Part shown: positions 1 to 6,086 of the stretch, one piece after another
Layout of the letters: the number at the start of each line of letters is the position of its first letter
Position numbering within the stretch: position 1 is the first letter of the stretch
From: Chloroflexi bacterium RBG_16_57_11
Lineage (GTDB): Bacteria; Chloroflexota; Anaerolineae; Anaerolineales; UBA4823
Assembly: GCA_001795165.1 (NCBI GenBank)
Contig: MGNS01000154.1
Location: forward strand, 7,218 to 26,646
Length of the DNA: 19,429 bases
Direction of reading: 5' to 3'
Position numbers and translations under genes: made by a program
Notes under the pieces: generated by a model
What the model was told of the DNA's origin: nothing
Database searches by the model: none
Seen by the model: only the letters and a program-made list of their open reading frames with translations

Positions 1-240
1 GTGGAGGAGGCCATCCGTGTGCTGCGACCATCGCTCACGCTGCGCGGCAACATCGATCAGATTACTTTCATGCGACAGGCCACCCCTGAGCAAGTGGCCG
101 AAAAGGTGCGTGACCTGCTCACACTGGTTAAGCCGCGTGGGAATTGGATCCTGTCAACCACCGACTTTTTCTTTGATGGCACGCCCTATGAAAATATCCA
201 GGCCTTCGCCCAGGCCAGCCTGGAATTTGGGAGGTATTAA
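1..240 (+). CDS. URO-D/MtaA-like family protein, C-terminal fragment
   Basis: The frame is open at the left window edge and stops with TAA at 238-240, so only the last 79 residues are present; the GTG at position 1 is probably an internal valine. The fragment resembles the C-terminal end of the uroporphyrinogen decarboxylase fold. It has a 'GNID' strand, a 'TPEQVAEKVRDLL' helix, then 'GNWILSTTDFFFDGTPYENIQAF' and a terminal 'FGRY' (parts quoted separately, not as one motif). Members of this fold act in haem synthesis (HemE) or as corrinoid-dependent methyltransferases (MtaA, CmuA). Many divergent paralogues sit next to sugar-catabolic genes and have no known reaction. The catalytic N-terminal part is missing, so substrate cannot be inferred. 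The gene converges on the dehydratase gene, with 38 bp between the stop codons. Confidence 0.7.
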   Translation: MEEAIRVLRPSLTLRGNIDQITFMRQATPEQVAEKVRDLLTLVKPRGNWILSTTDFFFDGTPYENIQAFAQASLEFGRY

Positions 241-278
241 GCAATCCGTTGTTTCAGCGTACTGCGCAGAGCATAGGA

Positions 279-1442
279 TCAGTCGTCTGGATGATCCTGC
301 GTGAAGTTCGTCAACCATTCCCCATCCCACAGGCTGGGGAATGCGTTTTTAACATAGGGATGATTGGCAATCACCTGGTCGTCCAGCTCCAGGCCCAGGC
401 CAGGCGTGTCCTTGAGCACAAATTTGCCATGCTGAATTGGATTCCAGCCTCGAACTAGGCTATTCCGCCACGGCACGTCAAACTCGGTAAAATCTTCCTG
501 GATCATAAAGTTTGGTGTGCTGCAATCGAAGTGCAGGCAGGCCGCCAATGCTACAGGACCGATGGAGCAATGCGGCGAAAGACGCAGGTCCTGCACGGCT
601 GCCAGGGCAGCGATCTTTTTGCTGGTCCATAACCCGCCGCAGTGGGCAATATCCATCTGTACAATATCCGCAGCCCGCAGGGTGCATAGCCGGTTGAAAT
701 CGGCCAGGGTATACAGCCGCTCCCCGGCGGCGATGGGTACATCGACCTGTTGTTTGACCCACTGCAGCAAATCCAGGCTTTCCGGCGCCACCGGCTCTTC
801 GCACCAGGTGGGCTGGAAACGTGACAGCCTGTGGATCGCTTGAACGGCACATCCGGCCGAGAGACGACCGTGGAATTCGATTATCAAACCGTCATGTGGG
901 CCGATCGCTGATCGCACCGCCGCCACCCGCTCGATCGCCGCTTCCATCTCGTCGTCGCTCAGCTCTTTCCAGGCCACGCCAAAGGGATCGAATTTCATCG
1001 CCCGGTAACCGCGCGCTACAACTTCCCTCGCCCGCTCGGCGTAATCCTGTGGGGTAACGGCTCCGCCATACCAGCCATTCGCATACGCGGGCAGGCGCGC
1101 CTGCACTGCACCGCCGAGCAGCCTGTAAACCGGCTGGCCACACGCCTTGCCGATCAGATCCCACATGGCCACTTCCACACCACTGATGGCGGAGAGAACG
1201 GTTGGGCCGCCCTGGTACTGGTCACGCAGCATGCCACCAATCACGGCTTCGATATTGAAAGGATCCCGCCCCAGCACCCGCTCTTCCACCCATTCATGGC
1301 ACAGCGTTTGGACGGTCTTTTCCTGCCATTCCAGCGTGGCTTCGCCGATGCCGGTCAGACCGTTATCAGTGGTCAAGCGGATAAATAAGTAGTTCCGCAA
1401 CCCGGCGTTGGCCAGGAAGGTCTCAAAGCGAACGATCTTCAT
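279..1442 (-). CDS. Mandelate racemase/enolase-superfamily sugar-acid dehydratase (galactonate dehydratase-like)
   Basis: A 387-residue protein of full family length. The N-terminal capping domain (about 1-115) carries 'GGPTVLSAISGVEVAMWDLIGK', followed by a TIM barrel. Visible active-site elements are K150 in 'MKFDPFG', E189 and H191 in 'IEFHGRLS', E215/E216 in 'CEEPVAPE', E241 in 'AAGERL', and H291 in 'HCSIGPVALAACLH'. The arrangement parallels E. coli D-galactonate dehydratase, but the first metal ligand is Glu rather than Asp. The expected reaction is loss of water from a sugar acid such as galactonate or gluconate to give a 2-keto-3-deoxy acid. It is the last gene of a leftward operon, 8 nt after the aldolase stop, and the aldolase would use its product. 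The exact substrate is uncertain because this superfamily is promiscuous at family level. Confidence 0.85.
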   Translation of the reverse strand: MKIVRFETFLANAGLRNYLFIRLTTDNGLTGIGEATLEWQEKTVQTLCHEWVEERVLGRDPFNIEAVIGGMLRDQYQGGPTVLSAISGVEVAMWDLIGKACGQPVYRLLGGAVQARLPAYANGWYGGAVTPQDYAERAREVVARGYRAMKFDPFGVAWKELSDDEMEAAIERVAAVRSAIGPHDGLIIEFHGRLSAGCAVQAIHRLSRFQPTWCEEPVAPESLDLLQWVKQQVDVPIAAGERLYTLADFNRLCTLRAADIVQMDIAHCGGLWTSKKIAALAAVQDLRLSPHCSIGPVALAACLHFDCSTPNFMIQEDFTEFDVPWRNSLVRGWNPIQHGKFVLKDTPGLGLELDDQVIANHPYVKNAFPSLWDGEWLTNFTQDHPDD

Positions 1443-1450
1443 AATAATCG

Positions 1451-2134
1451 TTAGGGGCTAGTGCCGCTGCGCACGATGTCAATCCAGCTCAGCACCTGCT
1501 GAACATCCAGGGTAATTTCGGTGTAGTCGCCATTTTGCAGACGAGCTGTGCTGATCAAATTCGATCCCAGACCCACCACGGCTGCCCCAGCCTTGATCCA
1601 TGCGGTGATGCTCTCCTGGGTCGGGCTGACGCCGCCGGTGGGCATCAGGCGAGACCAGGGGCGCGGCCCATGCACTGCTTTGATAAAGTTTGGCCCACCT
1701 ACTTCTTGACCTGGGAAGATCTTGCAAATCTCCACACCCCATTCTTCCGCAATCGCAATTTCCGTAACCGTGGCACAGCCTGGGAAATAAGCGATCTTTC
1801 TACGGTTGCACAGCCGGGCTATCTCCGGGTTAAAGGTCGGACCGACGATAAAATTGGCCCCATTGGCAATGTACTGGGCTGCGCTGGGCGCATCATCGAT
1901 GGTGCCTGCCCCCAGGATCACAGGCGATTTCTCTTGCTCCAGGCGCTCAGCCAGCTCGGAAAAGACCCGCACAGCAAAATCTCCCCGGTTGGTGAACTCC
2001 ACCAACCGGGCACCGCCAACCAAGCAGGCATCTACGGCTTTACGGGCTATCTCGGTCTGGCGCTCGTAAAATAGAGGCAAAAGGCCGATCCTCAGCACCT
2101 CATTCAGTACTTCAAGACGGGTAAAACGTGACAT
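1451..2134 (-). CDS. eda: KDPG/KHG-family aldolase
   Basis: A 227-residue class I aldolase of the 2-dehydro-3-deoxy-phosphogluconate/4-hydroxy-2-oxoglutarate family, at its usual length. Family features visible are E46 in 'LVEFTNRGD' (the catalytic glutamate position), 'LGAGTIDD' near residue 75, 'FIVGPTFNPE', 'YFPGCATVTE', K138 in 'CKIFPG' (the Schiff-base lysine) and the phosphate-loop-like 'MPTGGVSP' near 164. It should cleave a 2-keto-3-deoxy sugar acid (phosphorylated or not) to pyruvate and an aldehyde. It lies 13 nt downstream of the VOC gene and 8 nt upstream of the dehydratase, so the three are almost certainly co-transcribed. No 2-keto-3-deoxygluconate kinase is in the window. Either the kinase is encoded elsewhere or the enzyme takes the free acid. 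Confidence 0.88.
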   Translation of the reverse strand: MSRFTRLEVLNEVLRIGLLPLFYERQTEIARKAVDACLVGGARLVEFTNRGDFAVRVFSELAERLEQEKSPVILGAGTIDDAPSAAQYIANGANFIVGPTFNPEIARLCNRRKIAYFPGCATVTEIAIAEEWGVEICKIFPGQEVGGPNFIKAVHGPRPWSRLMPTGGVSPTQESITAWIKAGAAVVGLGSNLISTARLQNGDYTEITLDVQQVLSWIDIVRSGTSP

Positions 2135-2147
2135 AAAAGGCCCCTTT

Positions 2148-2678
2148 CTACCCGATCACCTCTCCGTCAACAATGCGCGGCGTGCGACCCGACGTGCCCG
2201 GCACGACTTTCATCACTTCGACGATAAACCCGACCTTTTTCATGGAGTCGAAATTCATCCACATAGTTCCGGGGCGGATCCCCGAGCCATGTTGCGCCGA
2301 GAGGATCTCTTGCCCGGCCAGATATTCTTGCACCGGTTCCAGCTCATTGACATTGAAGCGAATGTGGTGGATGCCGCCACCATTATCGCGAAGAAAATCC
2401 GCCCAGATGCTTTGCCCCGATACCGGTTGGATCAGCTCGAGCTCGATCGGTCCTAAATCGGTAAACGCCATGCGGGCGGTAAAGTCAGCCGGTTGGCCGT
2501 GATAGAATCGCTCGAGATCGCCGCGCCCTTCTGGGGGCCAATCAACGATGTGGAATGGTCCAATTCCAAATATTTCGGTTAAGGCGCAGGTGGTTTTTTC
2601 AAGGTCTGCAACGACCACACCAATCTGTACAAGCTTGCCGAACATTTCTTTGGGGGTTAGCGTTGTTTTATCTTCCAC
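2148..2678 (-). CDS. VOC (glyoxalase/bleomycin-resistance/epimerase fold) protein
   Basis: About 176 residues from a GTG start at 2678, chosen because GGGAGGT lies 7 nt upstream (2686-2692). A TTG at 2705 would add nine residues but has no such site. The protein has two beta-alpha-beta-beta-beta modules: 'KLVQIGVVVADLEKTTCAL' opens the first and 'GGGIHHIRFNV' the second. Likely metal positions are the Gln of 'VQIGVV', the Glu of 'IELELIQP', the second His of 'IHHIRF' and the Glu of 'FIVEVMK'. That resembles methylmalonyl-CoA epimerase and glyoxalase I, but with Gln where the epimerase has the first His. It is the first gene of the sugar-acid operon, so it may act on an oxo-acid, aldehyde or sugar intermediate, for example as an epimerase or isomerase. 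The specific reaction is unknown. Confidence 0.8.
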   Translation of the reverse strand: MEDKTTLTPKEMFGKLVQIGVVVADLEKTTCALTEIFGIGPFHIVDWPPEGRGDLERFYHGQPADFTARMAFTDLGPIELELIQPVSGQSIWADFLRDNGGGIHHIRFNVNELEPVQEYLAGQEILSAQHGSGIRPGTMWMNFDSMKKVGFIVEVMKVVPGTSGRTPRIVDGEVIG

Positions 2679-2685
2679 GTTTGGG

Positions 2686-2692
2686 ACCTCCC
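2686..2692 (-). promoter_or_regulatory. Shine-Dalgarno site fixing the VOC start
   Basis: On the minus strand this reads GGGAGGT, 7 nt before the GTG at 2678. It decides the start codon in favour of GTG 2678 over the upstream TTG at 2705 and the downstream ATG at 2645. Confidence 0.7.
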
Positions 2693-2743
2693 GGCACTTT
2701 GTCAACAGTTTACAGTTAACTATGATATAATTTTACCACAACT

Positions 2744-2764
2744 GATTTATAATATTAATAAATC
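2744..2764. repeat. Inverted repeat GATTTAT-N7-ATAAATC, candidate operator
   Basis: Two perfect 7-bp arms, GATTTAT (2744-2750) and ATAAATC (2758-2764), flank a 7-nt AT-rich centre. The element covers the second TATAAT hexamer and ends 29 nt before the E1 alpha start codon. A dimeric regulator bound here would block RNA polymerase at that promoter. The regulator is not identifiable from the window. AT-rich sequence makes chance symmetry more likely, hence the modest confidence. Confidence 0.4.
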
Positions 2765-2781
2765 TTTAGTGCCCTTTCTCC

Positions 2782-2786
2782 AGGAG
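2782..2786 (+). promoter_or_regulatory. Shine-Dalgarno site fixing the E1 alpha start
   Basis: AGGAG sits 6 nt before the ATG at 2793. The longer reading from GTG 2769 would put this site inside the coding region and has no site of its own, so ATG 2793 is the better start. Confidence 0.75.
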
Positions 2787-2792
2787 TCATCT

Positions 2793-3785
2793 ATGGAAAT
2801 ACAACGCGCCGCTGCATTGGAATTGACCAGGGAACAAAGCCTTGGATTGCTTCGCAGCATGTTGTTAATTCGTTACAGCGAAGAGCAGCTCGTCAAGTGC
2901 TATGCCCGCGGGGAGATTCCCGGTGGAATGCACACCTATATTGGAGAAGAAGCCGTTGCGGCGGGAGTATGCGCTCACCTTCGGAATGATGATGCAGTGT
3001 TCAGCACACATCGAGGGCATGGCCATGCCATTGCTAAAGGCATGAAACCCGAGCGGCTGATTGCCGAAGTCCTGGGCAAAGCTACCGGCTGTTGCCAGGG
3101 TCGCGGCGGGAGTATGCACCTCTTCGAGCCAGAAGTGGGTTTCTATGGCACATCGGGCATCGTAGCTCCCAGCATCTTGCTGGCCAGCGGTGCGGCTTAC
3201 AAGTTCAAGCTGGAAGGGTCAGACCGGGTGGGGGTGTCCTTCTTTGGCGATGGCGCCAGCAACAACGGCGCTTTTCACGAGGGTCTGAACATGGCCGCCG
3301 CCTGGCAGCTCCCGGTGCTTTTCGTGTGCGAAAACAATATGTATGCTACGGAGGTGGCATTCGCTTATGCCTCCAGGAGCACCAGCGTGGCTTCACGGGC
3401 GTGCGGCTACAACCTGCCCGGCGTCGAGGTAGATGGGAACGATGTGCTGGCGGTGTATCAGGCGGCTGGTGAGGCGATTCAAAATGCACGACGAGGTAAC
3501 GGCCCGACTCTGCTGGAATGTCACACCTATCGCACCCGGGCGCACGCCGAAGGCATGCGCGACGCTGGATACCGCACCCAGGAGGAAATCGACTCATGGA
3601 AAGCGCGCGACCCGATCAGGCTATATAAGGAGAATTTGCTTCGGGGCGGGATAGTCGCTTCTGGTGAAATCGAAGCCCTTGAAGCCGAACTGCTGAAGAT
3701 TGCAGAGGAGGCAACCCAGTTCGCGCGCCAGAGTCCCATGCCTGACCCATCTACCGTCGCATTGCACGTGTTTGCAGAAAGCTAA
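2793..3785 (+). CDS. pdhA: Thiamine-diphosphate 2-oxoacid/acetoin dehydrogenase, E1 alpha subunit
   Basis: A 330-residue protein from ATG 2793. It has the full E1 alpha thiamine-diphosphate module: 'GDGASNNGAFHEGLNMA' from about residue 152, ending with 'VCENN' about 28 residues later, the classic GDG-X(n)-NN motif. Upstream are 'GQGRGGSMHLF'-like ('CCQGRGGSMHLF') and 'FYGTSGIVAPSI' segments typical of the family. The phosphorylation-loop region reads 'TYRTRAHAEG', with Ala before the conserved His. With E1 beta it would decarboxylate a 2-oxoacid such as pyruvate, or cleave acetoin, and pass the acyl group to the lipoyl arm of E2. Overall character is closer to the AcoA/PdhA type than to fused E1 enzymes. 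It is the first gene of a three-gene rightward operon in the cytoplasm; substrate is not decided by sequence. Confidence 0.9.
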   Translation: MEIQRAAALELTREQSLGLLRSMLLIRYSEEQLVKCYARGEIPGGMHTYIGEEAVAAGVCAHLRNDDAVFSTHRGHGHAIAKGMKPERLIAEVLGKATGCCQGRGGSMHLFEPEVGFYGTSGIVAPSILLASGAAYKFKLEGSDRVGVSFFGDGASNNGAFHEGLNMAAAWQLPVLFVCENNMYATEVAFAYASRSTSVASRACGYNLPGVEVDGNDVLAVYQAAGEAIQNARRGNGPTLLECHTYRTRAHAEGMRDAGYRTQEEIDSWKARDPIRLYKENLLRGGIVASGEIEALEAELLKIAEEATQFARQSPMPDPSTVALHVFAES

Positions 3786-3800
3786 GCTCAGGAGGCCGTG

Positions 3801-4775
3801 ATGCGTGAAATGACTTACACCGATGCTGCCCGCGAGGGCCTCGCCGAGGAGATGGCTCTCAATCCATTGATCTTTGTCGTGGGTGAGGGGATTGGACCCC
3901 GGGGCGGTAACTTTAACACAACGCTGGGTTTGTATGATCTTTATGGAGAAATGCGCCTGCGGGACACTCCGATCAGTGAGCGTGGCTTTTCCACCATCTG
4001 CACCGGCGCAGCCGTGTTGGGCGCCCGACCGGTGGTTGACTTTATGTTCCTGGATTTCGAGCTGGATGCCCTGGGAGACATCATCAACCAGACAACACGC
4101 ATTCGTTGGATGAGCAATGGCAGGTTGAAAGCGCCGGTCGTTTTCCGGGGTGGTGTGGGGATCGCCTCTACTGGTCCGCACCATTCCTCCAACCTTTTTT
4201 CCATTTTCATGCACCTGCCCGGCATGCGGGTAGTGACACCGGTCTTCCCGGCGGATGCCAAAGGTCTACTGAAGACCGCCCTGCGCAACGAAGACCCGGT
4301 CATGTTCCTGGAACACAAAAAATTGCTCAAGACCAAAGGAGAGGTGCCGGAAAGTGAATATTTCACACCCTTCGGCAAAGCCAACATTGTGCGCTCCGGT
4401 AAGGATGTGAGCGTGGTGGCGATCTCATACATGGTGATCAAGGCCCTGAAAGCGGCGCAGACACTGGAAAAAGAGGGCATTTCTGTGGAGGTCATCGACC
4501 CGCGCACGCTCAGCCCGTTAGATACCGATACGATACTTGAATCGGTCTCACGCACCCACCGGCTTCTGATCGTCGATGAGGATTTCAGCCCATGCGGCGC
4601 AGGCGCCGAGATCACTGCTCAGGTAATGGAGCGCGGCTTCTACGAGCTGGATGCGCCGGTACGCCGGGTAAACGGCGTCTTTGCCCCGGCGCCTTACAGC
4701 CCGCCACTGGAAGCCGCAGTGGTCCCGAATGAGACATCCATTGCCCAGGCACTACGAGATCTGTCAGCGGAGTGA
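3801..4775 (+). CDS. pdhB: Thiamine-diphosphate 2-oxoacid/acetoin dehydrogenase, E1 beta subunit
   Basis: About 324 residues from ATG 3801, which is preceded by AGGAGG at 3790-3795 with 5 nt spacing. A GTG at 3798 would be too close to that site. The N-terminal pyrimidine-binding domain has 'VVGEGIGPRGGNFNTT', 'DTPISERGF' and 'GARPVVDFMFLDFELDALGDIINQTTRIRWMSNG'. Then come 'GPHHSSNLFSIFMHLPGMRVVTP' with the conserved active-site-region His, and the C-terminal transketolase-like domain with 'VEVIDPRTLSPLDTDTI' and 'LLIVDEDFSPCGAGAEI'. It pairs with E1 alpha to form the alpha2beta2 decarboxylase that binds thiamine diphosphate at the subunit interface. It starts 15 nt after the E1 alpha stop and ends 15 nt before E2, indicating one transcript. 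Confidence 0.91.
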   Translation: MREMTYTDAAREGLAEEMALNPLIFVVGEGIGPRGGNFNTTLGLYDLYGEMRLRDTPISERGFSTICTGAAVLGARPVVDFMFLDFELDALGDIINQTTRIRWMSNGRLKAPVVFRGGVGIASTGPHHSSNLFSIFMHLPGMRVVTPVFPADAKGLLKTALRNEDPVMFLEHKKLLKTKGEVPESEYFTPFGKANIVRSGKDVSVVAISYMVIKALKAAQTLEKEGISVEVIDPRTLSPLDTDTILESVSRTHRLLIVDEDFSPCGAGAEITAQVMERGFYELDAPVRRVNGVFAPAPYSPPLEAAVVPNETSIAQALRDLSAE

Positions 4776-4790
4776 GGCAAGGAGGCAGCC

Positions 4791-6065
4791 ATGGCATATG
4801 AAGTGACCTTACCTCGCCTGGGTTGGGATATGGAAGAAGGCGCGCTCGGCGGTTGGCTCAAGCAAGAAGGTGATTACGTCAATGCCGGCGATCTGCTTTT
4901 CACCGTGGAAGGCGACAAAGCGATTCAGGAGATTGAAGCCCTGGACAGCGGCTATTTGAAATTCGCTCCCGGTGCGCCGTCGCCAGGCCAGAAAGTGCCG
5001 GTGGGCACTCTGCTGGGTTACCTGGTAACCAAAGAGGAGCTGGCATCTTTCGGCCAAAGCAAGCCGCTGGCTGTTCAGGCTGCGTCGTCTGCCGTTATAC
5101 AGAAGACTACGCCAAAGCCTGTGCCTGTACACCCACAAGACCTATCGTTTCAACCGGAGGCGCACCCGCGACGCATCTATATCAGCCCTTATGCGCGCCG
5201 CCTGGCTGAAGGCCTGGGGGTGAACTGGCAGCAGGTGAAAGGCAGCGGGCGGGATGGGCGCATTATGGCCCAGGATGTCCAGGCCACGGCAGACCGGCAA
5301 GCGACCGAAAAAGTGCCTGCGGTTGCCCCGGCTCCTACACCGTCTGTCCCCGTCTCGGCTCCGGCTACCACCCGCCTGCCGATGACACAGGTCCGCCGCA
5401 GCATCGCCGAGCACATGGCACTCAGCGCACACACCACGGCACCTGTCACGCTGAACTGCGAAGTGGATGCGACCGAGCTGGGAGTTTTGCGCCGGCAACT
5501 CAAGGACGATCCGGCCTTCGCAGAAAGCCCGGTGCCATCCTACAACGATATGCTGACCAAGATCGCCGCTCAAGCCCTGTTAGAACACCCCGAGGTGAAC
5601 GCCCGCATCGAGGGCAATGATATTATCCAATTCACCAGTGCGCATATCGCCGTGGCTGTAGATACTGAGCGGGGGCTTTTGACCCCCGTCTTGCGCGATG
5701 TGCAGTCCAAGAGTCTGCGCCAGATTGCCCGCGAATCAGTTGTGCTGATCGAGCAGGCGCGCCAGGCCACGATCAGCTACGAGGCCTTACAGGGTGGAAC
5801 CTTTACCATCACTAACCTGGGAATGTATGAAATTGAATACTTTACCCCGATCATCAACCTGCCGCAGTGCGCCATCCTGGGGGTTGGCCAGATCGTGCCC
5901 AAACAGGTGGTTGTTGATGTGGAGCGGGAGATACTGGCGATCCGCCAACGCATGGCGCTCAGTCTGAGCTTTGATCACCGGCTGGTGGATGGCGCTCAGG
6001 CCGCGCGTTTCCTCCAGCGTATCAAGCGCCTGATTGAAAAACCCTACTTGTGGCTCGCCGGATGA
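4791..6065 (+). CDS. pdhC: Dihydrolipoamide acyltransferase (E2) of 2-oxoacid dehydrogenase complex
   Basis: 424 residues with all E2 domains in order. A single lipoyl domain (about 1-80) carries the lipoylated lysine K43 in 'EGDKAIQEIEA'. An Ala/Pro/Gln-rich linker follows, then a peripheral subunit-binding domain at about 129-165 ('ISPYARRLAEGLGVNWQQVKGSG'), a second Ala/Pro-rich linker, and the catalytic acyltransferase domain from about 195. The catalytic site is H396 and D400 in 'SFDHRLVDGAQAARF'. Start ATG 4791 has AAGGAGG at 4779-4785. The protein transfers the acyl group from E1 to coenzyme A and forms the core of the complex. No dihydrolipoamide dehydrogenase (E3) gene follows; the next gene is convergent after 21 nt, so E3 must come from elsewhere. 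Confidence 0.92.
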   Translation: MAYEVTLPRLGWDMEEGALGGWLKQEGDYVNAGDLLFTVEGDKAIQEIEALDSGYLKFAPGAPSPGQKVPVGTLLGYLVTKEELASFGQSKPLAVQAASSAVIQKTTPKPVPVHPQDLSFQPEAHPRRIYISPYARRLAEGLGVNWQQVKGSGRDGRIMAQDVQATADRQATEKVPAVAPAPTPSVPVSAPATTRLPMTQVRRSIAEHMALSAHTTAPVTLNCEVDATELGVLRRQLKDDPAFAESPVPSYNDMLTKIAAQALLEHPEVNARIEGNDIIQFTSAHIAVAVDTERGLLTPVLRDVQSKSLRQIARESVVLIEQARQATISYEALQGGTFTITNLGMYEIEYFTPIINLPQCAILGVGQIVPKQVVVDVEREILAIRQRMALSLSFDHRLVDGAQAARFLQRIKRLIEKPYLWLAG

Positions 6066-6086
6066 TAATGGAATGCGACCTGCCGT

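Larger units (their letters stand above)
2706..2792. promoter_or_regulatory. AT-rich divergent promoter region between sugar-acid and dehydrogenase operons
   Basis: This short intergene is strikingly AT-rich compared with the flanking genes and must hold the start signals for both divergent operons. On the + strand there are two perfect TATAAT hexamers, at 2726-2731 and 2748-2753. Neither has a convincing TTGACA-type -35 at 16-18 nt, so they are only candidate -10 elements. A direct repeat ACAGTT is present at 2705-2710 and 2712-2717. An interrupted palindrome (separate entry) overlaps the second hexamer. I could not assign a convincing minus-strand promoter. Confidence 0.5.

Noticed and set aside
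241..278. Possible terminator between the convergent URO-D-like and dehydratase genes
   Set aside because: Only a short CTGCGCAG palindrome is present, with no stable stem or T-run.
6066..6086. Possible bidirectional terminator between the convergent E2 and SNF2 genes
   Set aside because: The 21-bp gap contains no inverted repeat and no T-run.
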